Shown piece after piece: positions 41,280 through 54,001 of a stretch of DNA of 64,000 bases. The notes below the pieces were generated by a model that had not been told where the DNA came from, searched no databases, and worked only from the letters and a program-made list of their open reading frames with translations. Every line of letters begins with the position of its first letter. The stretch's first letter is position 1. The stretch comes from Lithodes maja (Eukaryota; Arthropoda; Malacostraca; Decapoda; Lithodidae). Location: NCBI GenBank assembly GCA_037953745.1, contig JBAKBP010001576.1, positions 1 to 64,000 of the forward strand, in the 5' to 3' direction. The position numbers and the translations under genes were made by a program.

Positions 41280-42824
41280 TGTTACGTATCTTGATCCTCA
41301 AGTGGTTAACTTGATGAATCTAGATAGCACAGAGATATATATTAAGGTATCAGTCAGCTGAAGGCAAAACAAAAGTAAAATCTAATAAAATTATTTCCTG
41401 TTGTTGCTTCCTTTCCTTTTGGATCTTAGGACTTAGTATCCTTTATTGACTGATACTCTTTAATTATGAAAAATACTGAAACTAATTAAAGTCATGTAGT
41501 ATTTATAAAGACTATTATTTAACCGAAGCTTAGTAGGCTATGGTTATGAACCGAATAAGTTATATCTAAAGGACTATTAATTCTATAAAAAGTCTTGAAA
41601 GATAAATATTAAAGTAAGAATATTTCAGTCTCTTACCCAATTTGAAATGAATAGATAGTTTTCTTATGTCCTTTTATTTATATTTAATTTAAATATTCTT
41701 GGTTCTGGTCTTACGTTAATAGAATTATATTATTATTATCATCAGGAGTAATATCAAAGTCACATAAAAAGTTAGATATATATTTAATAATTAGTTAAAT
41801 GTATTTCTTAACCACGTAACATTGGTTTGATTATGAGTAAATAAAGTTACAGGATCGTTTCATAGATTCGATTCAGGTCTCACTCAAATAATATGAAAAG
41901 CAAAATATAATATTTTGAAGCAAAAGAATTTTCTTCAGCTTAGGAAATCACTATAAGTAATATTAACACAGCCATGTTAGTCTAAGGCGATATTACTAAT
42001 ATGAGACAATAGCATCACCGTACTAAGCACCGTTAAGCAATGTAAGCTTAATTCAAAGAAAATGAAAGAACTCGTAAGTATTAATATAAAACAATAGTAT
42101 TACTTTCATCATAACCCAATTACTTAAAGAGTTGCTTTAGTCCACAAGTTAGTCAACTAAAATAGTTAAGTACATAATAATAGCGTTAACATTAATTCCC
42201 AATCAAATAGTTAATTACATAAATAGTAGCGTTAACGTTAATTCGCAATCAAATAGTTAAACACATAATAGTAGCGTTAACGTTAATTCGCAATCAAATA
42301 GTTAAATACACAATAATAGCGTTCACGTTAATTCCCAATCACATATCTCACTAACCAACATAACGTAAGTGTTTACACCGAACACACTTAACACACACAT
42401 ATATAATCTGACTGACAGTCACAATCCCATTATAATACTTCACCCCGTCTTCCTCCAGCTGCAAGTTCACCTTCCCCAACTCCAAATGAGACTGATTTGA
42501 ATGCCCACAACTCGGGTCTTATATACCAAACAATGATGGTGTAGGAACGAATCAGGAGGCGAGTGATGGTGCGCGCCCCTATCATAGCTCCTCGAGTTGC
42601 ATAGCAGGTGCCTGGTCCAATCACAGCTCCCGGCGTCGATCATACGTCATAGCATCGTGGCATAGAGGTAGTTTGTAGGGTCCCCTATGACGCACGCAGG
42701 TGTGAAGGCTTGTTTGCAGGTATGCGGGCGAGGTAGTTTCCCCACTCGCTTCACCGTTTGGGTAGTTCGGCTCCTTCAACTCTAATTCCAACTCTTAAAT
42801 TAACATACAGGGCTCCGTATGTCA
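41280..42824 (-). repeat. 3' LTR of the second element
   Basis: 1545 bp, with ends TGTTACGTATC...CGTATGTCA on the plus strand. It has an internal tandem of about 50-bp units around GCGTTAACGTTAATTC at 42150-42340. Confidence 0.9.
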
Positions 42825-42897
42825 GACCTCCCCCCTAGAAAAGAGTTTAAGGAGTACAGTACATAATAATAATACATTAAACAGAATACATAAATAG

Positions 42898-43137
42898 ATT
42901 CACCACCAGATTGGCAACAGCAAGATAATAATGAGGATATAATAAGGATATCACCCAAAGTAGGCAACGTCTCCAGGTACCACATCAGAACATAGCCGGA
43001 ACGTAGCTGGAGCGTTATTCGAACTGCAAGGCATCTCACAGCTGAAGGCTTAAAAGCGCACTACAAAAGCATGATATTTACCTCGCTACAAGGGAGAGCT
43101 AATTGCCAAAATCCTCTCATTAAATTAAACTTACTGC
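42898..43137 (-). pseudogene. Degenerate second copy of part of the RT domain
   Basis: Aligns in the same orientation with 43876-44172 of the same element, the RT palm around YIDD. Shared text includes CCACCAGATTGGCA, CAGCAAGAT, CAGGTACC, GTAGCTGG and AAAGCATGATATTT. It carries a deletion across the YIDD codons plus many substitutions. It lies between the end of RNase H and the polypurine tract. Confidence 0.8.
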
Positions 43138-46100
43138 TGTATGAGGCCAACCTGGTAAATGTAATCTGTAACAGATACGTGAAAGGCAATCGGCTAGCAC
43201 GTTCTGGACCCCCTTAATATGTTTGACATCCAGGGAGTATTCCTGCAGCAACAAACTCCACCTGGTCAGTCGTTGGTTTTTATTTCGGAACCTATGCAAA
43301 AATTTGAAGGGGTGATGGTCAGTATACACAGTGATGGCACCAGAGGCAGATTGCACATAGACAGCAAAGTATTGAAGGGATAAAATTAATGCTAACAGCT
43401 CCTTCTCAATGACTGAATAGTTACGTTGGGCAGAATTTAATTTTTTACTGAAATAGCACACAGGATGCAATACCTCACAGTCGTCTTCCTGGAGCAACAC
43501 TGCACCAACCCCGGTATTGCTCGCATCCACTGCCAGGGAAAAAGATCTGTTAAAATCAGGAGCTCTGAGTACAGGATAATTAGATAATATATATTTGGTA
43601 GCAATAAAGGCCTCTTCACATTCAGAGGACCACACAAACTTCACATCCTTACGGAGAAGATCTGTCAGGGGAGCTGTCAACTTGGAAAAATTTATAATGA
43701 AACGCCTATAATAGCCAATCATGCCTAGGTACCTTTGGATATGTTTCTTAGTGCTAGGAGTTGGGAATTCTAGAATAGACTCTACCTTTGCTTGTGGAGG
43801 TGCAACCTGCCCCTGACCTACCGTATATCCTAGATACTGGACCGTACTCTTTACAAAGGTGCATTTCTTAAGATTAACCACCAGATTGGCATCAGCAAGA
43901 TTTAAGAACAGCAATCTAAGTTGGTAAAGATGCTCCTCCCATGACTGTGAAAAGATAAGAATATCATCGATGTAGACAACGCACCCAGGTACCCCTTCAG
44001 TCACCAAATTCATGAGGCGCTGGAATGTAGCTGGGGCGTTTTTCAAGCCGTAGGGCATTACGTTACAGCAGAAGGCTTGATTGTTAACTACAAAGCATGA
44101 TATTTCTCTCGCTCTAGGGGTGAGAGCTACTTGCCAATATCCCTTCATCAAGTCAATCTTGCTGATATAGGTGGCTGTACCAATCTGGTCAATGCAGTCG
44201 TCGATCCGTGGCAGTGGGTAGGTATCGTTCTTTGTGACAGCATTGACTTGCCTATAGTCCATACATAACCTATGGCTCCCGTCTGGCTTTGGCACAAGTA
44301 TGACCGGACTACTCCACTGGCTTAAGGCCCTAGTGATCAGTTCATTAGACAACATAAAGTCAAGCTCGACCTGCAGTATACTCCTGCGTTGTGGCGAGAC
44401 ACGGTAGGGGGATAGTTTAATGGGAGTTGCATCCCCTACGTCGATGTCGTGCACGGCCAAAGAAGTGAGCCCTGGAGTATCACGGAACACACTGGGAGAC
44501 TGAGATAAAACAGAGATTAGTTGGTTCGCTTGATCAGAGGGAAGATGACATAGTTTAGATGGTAATTCCCTCCAAGCCACTGAATTATACTGAAAGTTGG
44601 ATAGGCTACATGACAAGTCAAAGTCTGCATGGATACCTTCAGGCTCTGGAACAGTCTGTTGCGGGTCAGTAAGAGAACTGAAAACTTCGTCCGCACCAGG
44701 CTGTTCACAGGTCCTGACATTCACTGCCACAGTGGGAGAATCTGGAAGAGAGGAATCAGGGGACCTATGGTAGGGTTTCAACATATTTATATGGAATACT
44801 TGCGTGGGCTTTCTCCTGTCTGGGGTAGTTACTAGATAATCGGTAATGCTCACCCTCCGAATGATCTTATATGGGCCTCTGAACTTGGCAGATAATGGTT
44901 GGCCAAAAAGGGGGAGCAGGACCAAAACCTCATCACCGGGCTGAAACTCCCTCTCACGGGCTTTTCTGTCATACCATTAATTTCTTCATGGAGCTTTTAG
45001 CCACGGTCAGGTTTTGAGCGGCAAACTCACATGAGGATCTCAGCCGGGTTTTGAAATCTGAAACATACTTGAGGAGGTTTTGGTTCCCCTCCTGGCCAAC
45101 TAGGCTATCCTGCAATAGTTGCAAAGGACCTCTTACCTGGTGACCGAAAACTAGCTCATTAGGGGAAAAACCCAGGGATTCAGTTGGAACCTCACGAGTA
45201 GCAAATAAAAGAAAAGGTACCCCCTTATCCCACTCAACTCCGGTCTCTGTACAATATTTACGTAACATTCCTTTTAATGTCTGATGATATCGTTCGAGAA
45301 CCCCTTGACTCTCTGGGTGGTAGGTGCTAGACTTAACATGCTCGATACCCAACTCCTTCAGGGACTGCTGAAAAATGTTAGAGGTAAAATTAGTTCCTTG
45401 ATCACTTTGCACCTCATGGGGGAAACCCATTCTGGTGAAGAATTTGAGCAGTTCCTTGATGACAGTTGGAGCAGAGGTAGTCCTTAAGGGTATAGCCTCT
45501 GGGTAGCGAGTTGCCATGTCCATGATAGTTAATAAATAAAGGTTACCTTGGGAAGTCTTAGGCAATGGGCCTACAATGTCCACTACCACCCGAGTAAAAG
45601 GATTCTCGAAAATGGGCAAGGGCACCAGAGGATGTACAGGCACCTTCTGATTGGGTTTTCCTGTCATCTGGCAAGTGTGACACTCTAAAACACTCCACTA
45701 CATCTGCACGCATTCCTGGCCAGTAAAAGTGGGCTCTGATTCTGTCTAGAGTTTTTCTCACACCTAGGTGTCCTGCCAATGGTATACAATGTGCCATTTC
45801 CATGATATCTTTACGACAAGGTTTGGGGACTACTACTTGATGGACGTCCCAAGCCCCGTCATCGATTGGTCTGTGTGGCGGTCTCCATCTTCGCCACAAT
45901 ACTCCTCCTTTGAGGTAGAAACATTCACCACCCTCCTTCTCACATTCCTCTTCACTCATGGACCTGGCAGCTAACTCCTTGCATTCACTATCATCTCTCT
46001 GTAGCTCTACCAGGCCACTAGGACAATTTGGAGGAGTTTCATGGTCATCGTTAGGGTCAAGATGAGCCATAAAGGTGTCAGATAAATCCACCTCAGTCAC

Positions 46101-48037
46101 ATCATCAGGCACAGTTGGAGCGTCATTCACTCTCATCATCCCTTTCATCAACTCTTACATTCGGTACATTTCTGTCTGAGGGAACTGCTACTTGAGACAT
46201 TGAACGTGTGACAGCACACACAGGGAAAACTGTTGGCATCTCCTTTTCGAGCTCACCGGTTAGTGGCTCGTTAACAGGGGAAAGTGACAAAATGGGGTCT
46301 GGTCGGACCTTCTCATCTGCTAAATCATTCCCCAAAAGGAGTGTTACCCCAGGCACAGGGATATCTTGGGACCTACACAAAGCTATGGTGGCCTCACCCT
46401 GTAGTAACTCACATTCAATTTCGCCTTTTACCAAGTATGCATAAAACTGGCCTCCAGCACCTCTCATTACAACTGGTTCGCCAGGTGGGCACTCAGTGTA
46501 AGGATTCACCATGAGGGTGCTAGTAGAACCGGTGTCTCAGAATTTTTACCTCATGCATACAACCATTTAATCTCACGTTGCCAGATGAAATAAAGGGACG
46601 GTAACTGTCCTGCACTGATGGTGAAATTATTATTGGCTTAACCCTAGTGGGTTGCACCACACATGCTACTACACCCCTGTCTAGATGTTTTACGTTAGCT
46701 GCTAGGTACTCCTGTCGAGAGTCTTGCATTAAAGGAACTTTTGGTGCTAGGTACTCCTTCTGTCGGGAGTCCTGCATTACAGGCACATATGGAGTTTGAG
46801 ATACGGCGGCAACTGTCTGCCCCGATCTCTCGGTTCTCTCCTTGGCCCAGCACTGATAAGCTAGGTGGCCTCTCTTGCCACAAAAAGTACATACTTTAGG
46901 GGATACGGGAACGTTCCCTCTTTGAGCATTACTATTAGTTTGGGGCCCACCTCTGTTACCATTGCCCTGAGTCGCATTTTTAGTTGGGGGAACAATTCGG
47001 TTTTGGCTAGCTGGGGAAGACGTTATAGGCTTGTGACTGGGTCTGTCAGATTTGTGATTGGGATACTTAAAATTAGAGATAGAATTATCGTAGGGCTTCT
47101 TTCCACGAAATTTGTTGTTGAGCACGTATGTGTCAGCCATGTCAGCGGCGTCAGCAAGACAATCTACCTTTTTCCCCTTTAAATGATAGGATACAGAAGA
47201 ATCAATTTTCCATAGGAAATTTTCTAACAGGACCAACTCCTTCAGATCGTTGTAGCTTGTGACTTTCTTACTCTTGACCCAATGATTGAAAGTTTTAGTC
47301 ATGGTCCTGGCAAATACCTTATGGGTTTCTTCTACTTTCTTCTGGTTTTTACGGAAAGATTGCCTGTAAGCCTCAGGCTGCAATTGATAGGTTTTTAGGA
47401 TAGCTTCTTTGAGATTGTCATAATCCTACCTAACTTCTGCTACTTCTGACAAATACGTGGCTCGAGCCTGCCCTGTCAAAACAGTTTGTAACATAAAAGG
47501 CCATTGATCTCTTGTCCACTTCATACCTCCAGCAACTTCCTCAAACAAAACAAAGAAATCCTGCACATTATCCTCAGTGAAAGGTGGAATGACACTAGTC
47601 ATAGTCAATCCCAGAGGGGGAGCAATTACGGGAGCATTTGTATGGACATTTAGTTGAGCTATTTGATATTGATATTGATATTGATCGGTCGTTGCTCTGG
47701 CTTGTTCGGCATTTAGTCTGGCTTGTTCGGTCTTTGCTCTGGTTTGTTCTAGTTCGAATAATTGATAAACGGTAAAACCAGGTGGCAATTGTATATCAAG
47801 TTGGCTAGGTTTACTAGGGATCCCACCAACTGCTCAGTCTCCCTCCCCGCCTTCTACAGGGAACAGGTGGGTTTTTATGGTCTGAGCCACCTCTACTTTA
47901 GACATGTTTGAGACAGTTAATTGGAGATGTGAGGCAAGCACTTTCAGTTCGGATTTTGACAGACAGTCAATATCAGGGGCTGTGGGTTCTGATTCTATGA
48001 AAACTCTAGCATCTTAGTCATTAATTAGTTGAGGCAT
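43120..48037 (-). pseudogene. Broken gag-pol of the second Ty3/gypsy element
   Basis: Reading right to left: Gag from the ATG at 48035-48037, with stops near 48014 and 47834; Gag capsid text near 47600; frameshift near 47400; zinc knuckle CTFCGKRGHLAYQCW near 46880; frameshift just before protease DTGST near 46535; LLLGNDLA near 46330; HLGVRKTLDRIRAHFYWPG near 45740; frameshift in the CxxC part of the zinc domain near 45690; integrase core (VVDIVGPLP, SDQGTNF, GVLERYH) at 45600-45290; frameshift near 44985; RT with PKPDGSHRLCMDYRQVN near 44270 and YIDDILIF near 43970; RNase H with YTDHHPFKFL near 43320 and VLADCLSR near 43180. The integrase-before-RT order matches the intact element at 29588, but the proteins are clearly different families. 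Confidence 0.88.
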
Positions 48038-48098
48038 GATTAATATTTGATTTTTAAGTAGTGAAACGTTAATGAAACTGAGTGAAACTGTATGAAAC

Positions 48099-48118
48099 GA
48101 ATCCTGGCAAGGTCGCCA
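48099..48118 (-). promoter_or_regulatory. Primer-binding site of the second element
   Basis: Minus strand TGGCGACCTTGCCAGGATTC, six bases after the 5' LTR; the first 12 bases match the other element. Confidence 0.65.
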
Positions 48119-48124
48119 CTCTTC

Positions 48125-49671
48125 TGTTACGTATCTTGATCCTCAAGTGGTTAACTTGATGAATCTAGATAGCACAGAGATATATATTAAGGTATCAGTC
48201 AGCTGAAGGCAAAACAAAAGTAAAATCTAATAAAATTATTTCCTGTTGTTGCTTCCTTTCCTTTTGGATCTTAGGACTTAGTATCCTTTATTGACTGATA
48301 CTCTTTAATTATGAAAAATACTGAAACTAATTAAAGTCATGTAGTATTTATAAAGACTATTATTTAACCGAAGCTTAGTAGGCTATGGTTATGAACCGAA
48401 TAAGTTATATCTAAAGGACTATTAATTCTATAAAAAGTCTTGAAAGATAAATATTAAAGTAAGAATATTTCAGTCTCTTACCCAATTTGAAATGAATAGA
48501 TAGTTTTCTTATGTCCTTTTATTTATATTTAATTTAAATATTCTTGGTTCTGGTCTTACGTTAATAGAATTATATTATTATTATCATCAGGAGTAATATC
48601 AAAGTCACATAAAAAGTTAGATATATATATTTAATAATTAGTTAAATGTATTTCTTAACCACGTAACATTGGTTTGATTATGAGTAAATAAAGTTACAGG
48701 ATCGTTTCATAGATTCGATTCAGGTCTCACTCAAATAATATGAAAAGCAAAATATAATATTTTGAAGCAAAAGAATTTTCTTCAGCTTAGGAAATCACTA
48801 TAAGTAATATTAACACAGCCATGTTAGTCTAAGGCGATATTACTAATATGAGACAATAGCATCACCGTACTAAGCACCGTTAAGCAATGTAAGCTTAATT
48901 CAAAGAAAATGAAAGAACTCGTAAGTATTAATATAAAACAATAGTATTACTTTCATCATAACCCAATTACTTAAAGAGTTGCTTTAGTCCACAAGTTAGT
49001 CAACTAAAATAGTTAAGTACATAATAATAGCGTTAACGTTAATTCCCAATCAAATAGTTAATTACATAAATAGTAGCGTTAACGTTAATTCGCAATCAAA
49101 TAGTTAAACACATAATAGTAGCGTTAACGTTAATTCGCAATCAAATAGTTAAATACACAATAATAGCGTTCACGTTAATTCCCAATCACATATCTCACTA
49201 ACCAACATAACGTAAGTGTTTACACCGAACACACTTAACACACACATATATAATCTGACTGACAGTCACAATCCCATTATAATACTTCACCCCGTCTTCC
49301 TCCAGCTGCAAGTTCACCTTCCCCAACTCCAAATGAGACTGATTTGAATGCCCACAACTCGGGTCTTATATACCAAACAATGATGGTGTAGGAACGAATC
49401 AGGAGGCGAGTGATGGTGCGCGCCCCTATCATAGCTCCTCGAGTTGCATAGCAGGTGCCTGGTCCAATCACAGCTCCCGGCGTCGATCATACGTCATAGC
49501 ATCGTGGCATAGAGGTAGTTTGTAGGGTCCCCTATGACGCACGCAGGTGTGAAGGCTTGTTTGCAGGTATGCGGGCGAGGTAGTTTCCCCACTCGCTTCA
49601 CCGTTTGGGTAGTTCGGCTCCTTCAACTCTAATTCCAACTCTTAAATTAACATACAGGGCTCCGTATGTCA
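48125..49671 (-). repeat. 5' LTR of the second element
   Basis: 1547 bp. Compared with 41280-42824 I find one 2-nt TA indel and one substitution (GTTAACGTT versus GTTAACATT). Confidence 0.9.
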
Positions 49672-49895
49672 GAATATATATACCGTAATGTGTGTGTGTG
49701 TGTGTGTATGTATATATTTTTGAGGATATGAGTCCAAATGAACGTGTTGCAGATATTTTGAAAGTATAAAATGAGGTTCACGTAATGTGTTGTTAAGTTT
49801 GCATAAAATGACCATAACTTTAAGTTCCATTCTTTGCTCATATGACGTGTATGCGTAAGTGGCCCAGCTGATCTTCTCATTTAAAGGTAGATAGA
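49672..49895. other. Unassigned DNA with TA/GT runs
   Basis: No gene recognised. Confidence 0.4.
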
Positions 49896-50282
49896 TTATT
49901 ATTTTACTGATATCTTCTTTTCTGTAATTCCAGGTAAGCTCTTGACCCCATGCTGTAGTGGTGAAGGAATAGGGCTGACAGCAGTGACGTCACGAGAGGT
50001 TAGTGTTGGGAATGGATGGCAAAGGGAAACATTTAATATCTTAACCCTTTCTTTACCGGCGGCGTCTGATAACATTTTAGTCAAGCTATATTTAGACGAT
50101 TTTGTGCAGCTTAAGAAGGATCTGTGGTACCGTACTAAATAGGATTAAGTGAGATAGTTCGAAGCCTGTTAATTGTTGGAAGCCCCTTTAAAGCTGAAGA
50201 AAATCGTCTAATAGTGGCCAGAATAATGTTAAACGGACGACACTGGTACTGAAGGGGTTAAGGGAGAGGGTTTACTGGGACC
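49896..50282. repeat. Duplicated block C' with TTAA MITE
   Basis: Copy of 23476-23862; MITE between TTAA 50041-50044 and TTAA 50258-50261. Confidence 0.75.
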
Positions 50283-50520
50283 CCTTCTCCCTCATGTGTA
50301 TCCCCATTAGTTTTGACATTTTTAGGGCATTCACCCCATTAATTTGGCGATTTCAAGACCTTTCAGGTTATTTAGGTGTCGATTTTATCCTGGCGAGCGG
50401 AAGCAAGCCTGCAATTGAGGAGGAACCGGCCGAAATTTTTCTACCAAAAATCCACATATTGATCTCGAAAGGGGGTCTTAGGGGTATTTTTAAAAGCTTG
50501 ATAGAGTCCTTTGTAAGTTG
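50283..50520 (+). repeat. Interspersed repeat, plus orientation
   Basis: Diverged relative of 8304-8640 in the opposite orientation (CTCCCTCATG, GTCGATTTTATCCTGGCGAG, AAGCTTGATAGAG). Its end resembles the start of blocks A and A' (AAGCTTGATAGAGGTCTAGG). Confidence 0.6.
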
Positions 50521-50530
50521 GTATATATAT

Positions 50531-50565
<35 letters not shown>

Positions 50566-50734
50566 GAAACAGATTTTCTCGTAGACATGCTGTATTAAAA
50601 TCCACCGCATTTTTAGTTATTTACTTTTCTTGAAATATTTTCAATTTTCCTTAATGATTTTCTTACATAAGGAGGGTGAGTGAAGATAACTTCTCCGTAG
50701 TTCTCCATATTTTACTTGTTATATTTGTACAACT

Positions 50735-50762
50735 TTTCGCCTACACATTTAGGCATCTTCAG
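50735..50762 (-). ncRNA. Candidate hammerhead ribozyme core in the Penelope 3' region
   Basis: Minus strand has CTGAAGA (50762-50756), then GCCT-AAATGTGT-AGGC able to form stem II, then GAAA (50738-50735) followed by the self-complementary TTGTACAA as a short stem III. Hammerhead motifs are known in Penelope-like elements. A canonical UH cleavage site leading directly into stem I could not be placed, so this copy may be degenerate. Confidence 0.5.
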
Positions 50763-50884
50763 GTAAATTATAAAAACACTCTTCCAAAAATTAAAATATA
50801 CCGTACAGATAAAAGTTAAGTGTACAGTATAGAGGTAAGTGAGCTACTGACTGGGTGCAATAATGACAAGTTATAGAAACGGTT

Positions 50885-50968
50885 ATAAATGGGGAGGGGG
50901 AGGGGGAGGGGGAGGGGAAAGGGAAAGGGGCGCGTACATAAGGAGGGGTACATGGGGGGGGGGGGGGT
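50885..50968. repeat. G-rich tract
   Basis: GGGGAGGGGGA repeats and a run of about 12 G at 50957-50968; low complexity within the Penelope 3' region. Confidence 0.85.
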
Positions 50969-51660
50969 TGAGGGGTAGCTAAGGTTAAAGATTTATATTT
51001 AAATTGTTCGTCATGTTTTGAATTCTTTCGGATCTTCTGACTTGTGCTGGTTCTGAAGGTGGTGGGTCTTCCGTTGGTGTGACGATCGTAGTAGGGGATT
51101 CAGGAAGATACCCGGGTACGTCGGCAGATGGGTTGACCGTCGTAGAGTGGCACAGTCGCGACCATATTAGACTGGATATTAATAGAGGGGGACCTGTCTC
51201 GGATATGGATGGCCTCAAGCACCTGTAACCTGCGTTTTTCATTAGATTAAGCGATAATTGTGGTGTTCGCCTTCAGTTCGTCCTTTGTGATGATTTTATT
51301 GTGTTCGTTCCAATGATGTTGTTTAGGTCCTCCTTCGTTTGTGTGGTTTGAGATGCGTCTTGCCAAGGTACATTTGGTCAGACCAATGTAGCATACATTA
51401 AGGGATGCACAGTTCCCAGTGGTACAACGATACTGGTACCGTACACCACATTGGTCTTCGCCATGACATCCCTCGGTGCGTTGATGTTGTTACGCATTAC
51501 TAGGTTGGATGATTTATTACTTCTATAATATATAGAAGGTACCAGACGGCCATAACCCTCAGCAGGGGTACAGATCTTCGAGATGATGTCCTTGATGGCC
51601 TTTTCATCTTGTTTATACGCAGGTGTGTAGGTGTTGCAGTAAAACACTGACGTCAGTATT

Positions 51661-52411
51661 CTATCTATCTATCTATTGCCCGACGCCGTGATCCCCGAAG
51701 GGGTGGCCACGAACGAACCGCCCCCATGCACCTCTGTCCCCAGTCAGTCGACGCCCCTCCCCCCAACCAGCACCGCCTTCGTTCATGTAGTTCCTCACTC
51801 CATCCTTCCACCTCATATTCGGTCTACCTCTCCCCCTCTGTCCCTCCACCTCGCTCTCGTACACCCTCTTAGTCATTCTCTCGCTTTCCATACGTTCCAT
51901 ATGGCCGAACCATCTCAAGTTGTTCCTTTTCACACTTTCCAGCACATCTACCTCCAAACCACACCTCCTTCTTACTTCCTCATTAGTCTGTCTATCCCTC
52001 CATGTAATTCCGCACGCACTCCTTAAGTAATTCATTTCCACTGCTCTCACTCTTGGTCTGAGTCTCTCAACCAACGTCCATGCTTCGCTTCCGTAAGTCA
52101 GTGTCGGGATTACCACACTGTCATGCAAGGACTTCTTCACTTCCATACTGACCACCCTATTTCTTGTTACTGCTTTTAGCGTTCCTACAACCCTCTTCCC
52201 CTGTTGTACCCTCTCCCGCACCTCTTCATCCATAGTCCCATCTTTACTCAACACACTGCCCAGATACTTAAAAGAGTTGACCATCTCCATAGCCTGACCG
52301 TTCAGCTTCACCTCACACTCTGTGACTTCACCCCTTTCGAAGACCATAACCTTGCTCTTCCCCGTATTTACCTTCAAATTCCGTTTTTCGCACACAGTTC
52401 CAAACTCATTT
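51661..52411 (-). pseudogene. RTE-like LINE C-terminal fragment
   Basis: Minus strand: FGTVCEKRNLKVNTGKSKVM, FKYLGSVLSKDG, PTLTYGSEAW, MNYLRSACGITWRDRQTNEE and RWFGHMERM, then a GATA-repeat tail at 51660-51676. It is flanked by the direct repeat ACGTCAGTATT (51650-51660 and 52412-52422). The palm domain is lost (5' truncation). Confidence 0.8.
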
Positions 52412-52422
52412 ACGTCAGTATT

Positions 52423-54001
52423 ACGCCTAGTATTACAACTAATTACACCCGACCTACCCCTAGCTCCAACACAACATGGCTTTAGGCCACTGCACTCCAC
52501 AAACACTCTTCTCACAGACCTTACACAAAGAGCTTTTGACGGCATCAACTCAGCTAGACCACCACACAGATCACTATTAGCCACACTTGACATTAGTAAA
52601 GCCTTCGATGCCATCCCCCGCCACAACCTAACAAACAAAATCTACAACACAAACATGCACAACAACACAAAAAGGTGGCTGGCCAACTTCCTAGCAGGCA
52701 GATGTGCACACGTATCTTTTGCCGGTCAGTCATCTAAAATCAGAAACTTTCCAAATGGAGTCCCACAAGGATCCGTCCTATCGCCCGCACTCTTCAATCT
52801 GTACATGCACGATATAACTACACCCAATACGCCCCAAATAAACTTAGCCTCCTATGCAGATGACATAACACTCACATGCACACACCATGACCCAAGAAGA
52901 GCAACAGATCTCCTTCAACCCTATCTCAACACGCTACATGGCTGGTGCACTACAAACAGACTTAATCTAGCTCCAGCCAAATCCACCGCAACCCTGCTCA
53001 CAAGCTGGACAGGTGAACACGAATACATCCCTCAACTCACCATAAACAACACACCCCTAACACATACACACACACACCCAAAATCCTAGGAGTAACATAT
53101 GATACTCATATGACATTCAAATGACATTCAAACAGCACACCACAAACATTAAAAAGAAACTGACACCCAGACTTAACGCCCTCAGGTCACTTGCTCACAC
53201 AAAATTTGGACACAACAAAGAAACTACCACCACAGTATATAAACAATACATAAGATCAGTGATGGAATACGCAAGCCCAGCCTGGGCTTCTAACCTAGCT
53301 GAAACACATCATAAGACCTTACAGACTATTCAAAACAAAGCCCTGAAGATCATTACAGGCTGCACAGCTACTGCACCCACAGATCACCTACATCAAGAAA
53401 CCAAAATCCTCAAAGTCAAAGACCATCTGGACATGAGAGGCACTCAATTCCTGGCAGCAGCCTCCACGAACCAAGACCACCCACTAAACTACATGGCAAC
53501 ACACCCACAGACACCAAGAAATATCAAAACAACACCCAGCACACGGTATCACACACAATTATTGTCCTCTCTCCCTCCCTGCCCACCCCGAACCAACTTC
53601 CAGAAGCACATCCATACTCATATCTCTCGCCAATCCATCCACTCACTCACAGACAACACGCAGCTGCATGCACAACCTCCCGAAATCCATCCTTCCGAAT
53701 CCTCCCTTCCTCGCGAGGACAGAGTCCACCTGGCCAGGCTGAGATGCGGACACCATCCAGCTCTCCTGAGCTATCAGAAGAGACTGGATGACTCCGTTGT
53801 CGACGCCTGCCCGGGATGTAACACAGCACCCCATACCATTAAACACATCATAGAAGACTGCATTTCACACAACCACTTACGCCAACAACATAATCTACAC
53901 TCAATGAGAGCTCTGTGGGAAAGCCCGATCGTGGCCATGGCCTTCCTCAGGGACTCGGGGCTGTTCGGCCAGGCAGCTTAGGGAACAACAACAACAACAA
54001 C
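52423..54001 (+). pseudogene. Jockey-like LINE, 5'-truncated
   Basis: RT motifs QHGFRPLHSTNTLL near 52477, LATLDISKAFDAIPRHNL near 52580, PNGVPQGSVLSPALFN near 52755 and YADDITL near 52855. The C-terminus has CPGCNTAPHTIKHIIEDC near 53810 and ends GLFGQAA before a GGGAACAACAAC tail. A CA-repeat expansion near 53065 and an 11-bp tandem duplication (TGACATTCAAA) near 53115-53135 break the frame. Flanked by AACACTGACGTCAG at 51643-51656 and 54002-54015. The clade assignment is tentative. Confidence 0.82.

Larger units (their letters stand above)
41280..49671 (-). mobile_element. Second Ty3/gypsy element, Gmr1-like, coding region broken
   Basis: 8.4 kb on the minus strand. LTRs are 48125-49671 (5') and 41280-42824 (3'), with a primer-binding site at 48099-48118 and a polypurine tract AGGGGGGAGG just before the 3' LTR. 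A clean target duplication is not visible: flanks are TA-rich, and ATAT matches only if the LTR is extended by GA. Integrase again precedes RT. Confidence 0.85.

Noticed and set aside
51676..52485. Plus-strand Pro/Ser-rich frames at 51676-52485
   Set aside because: Antisense of the RTE-like LINE fragment on the minus strand; the true Jockey-like frame begins only after 52422.
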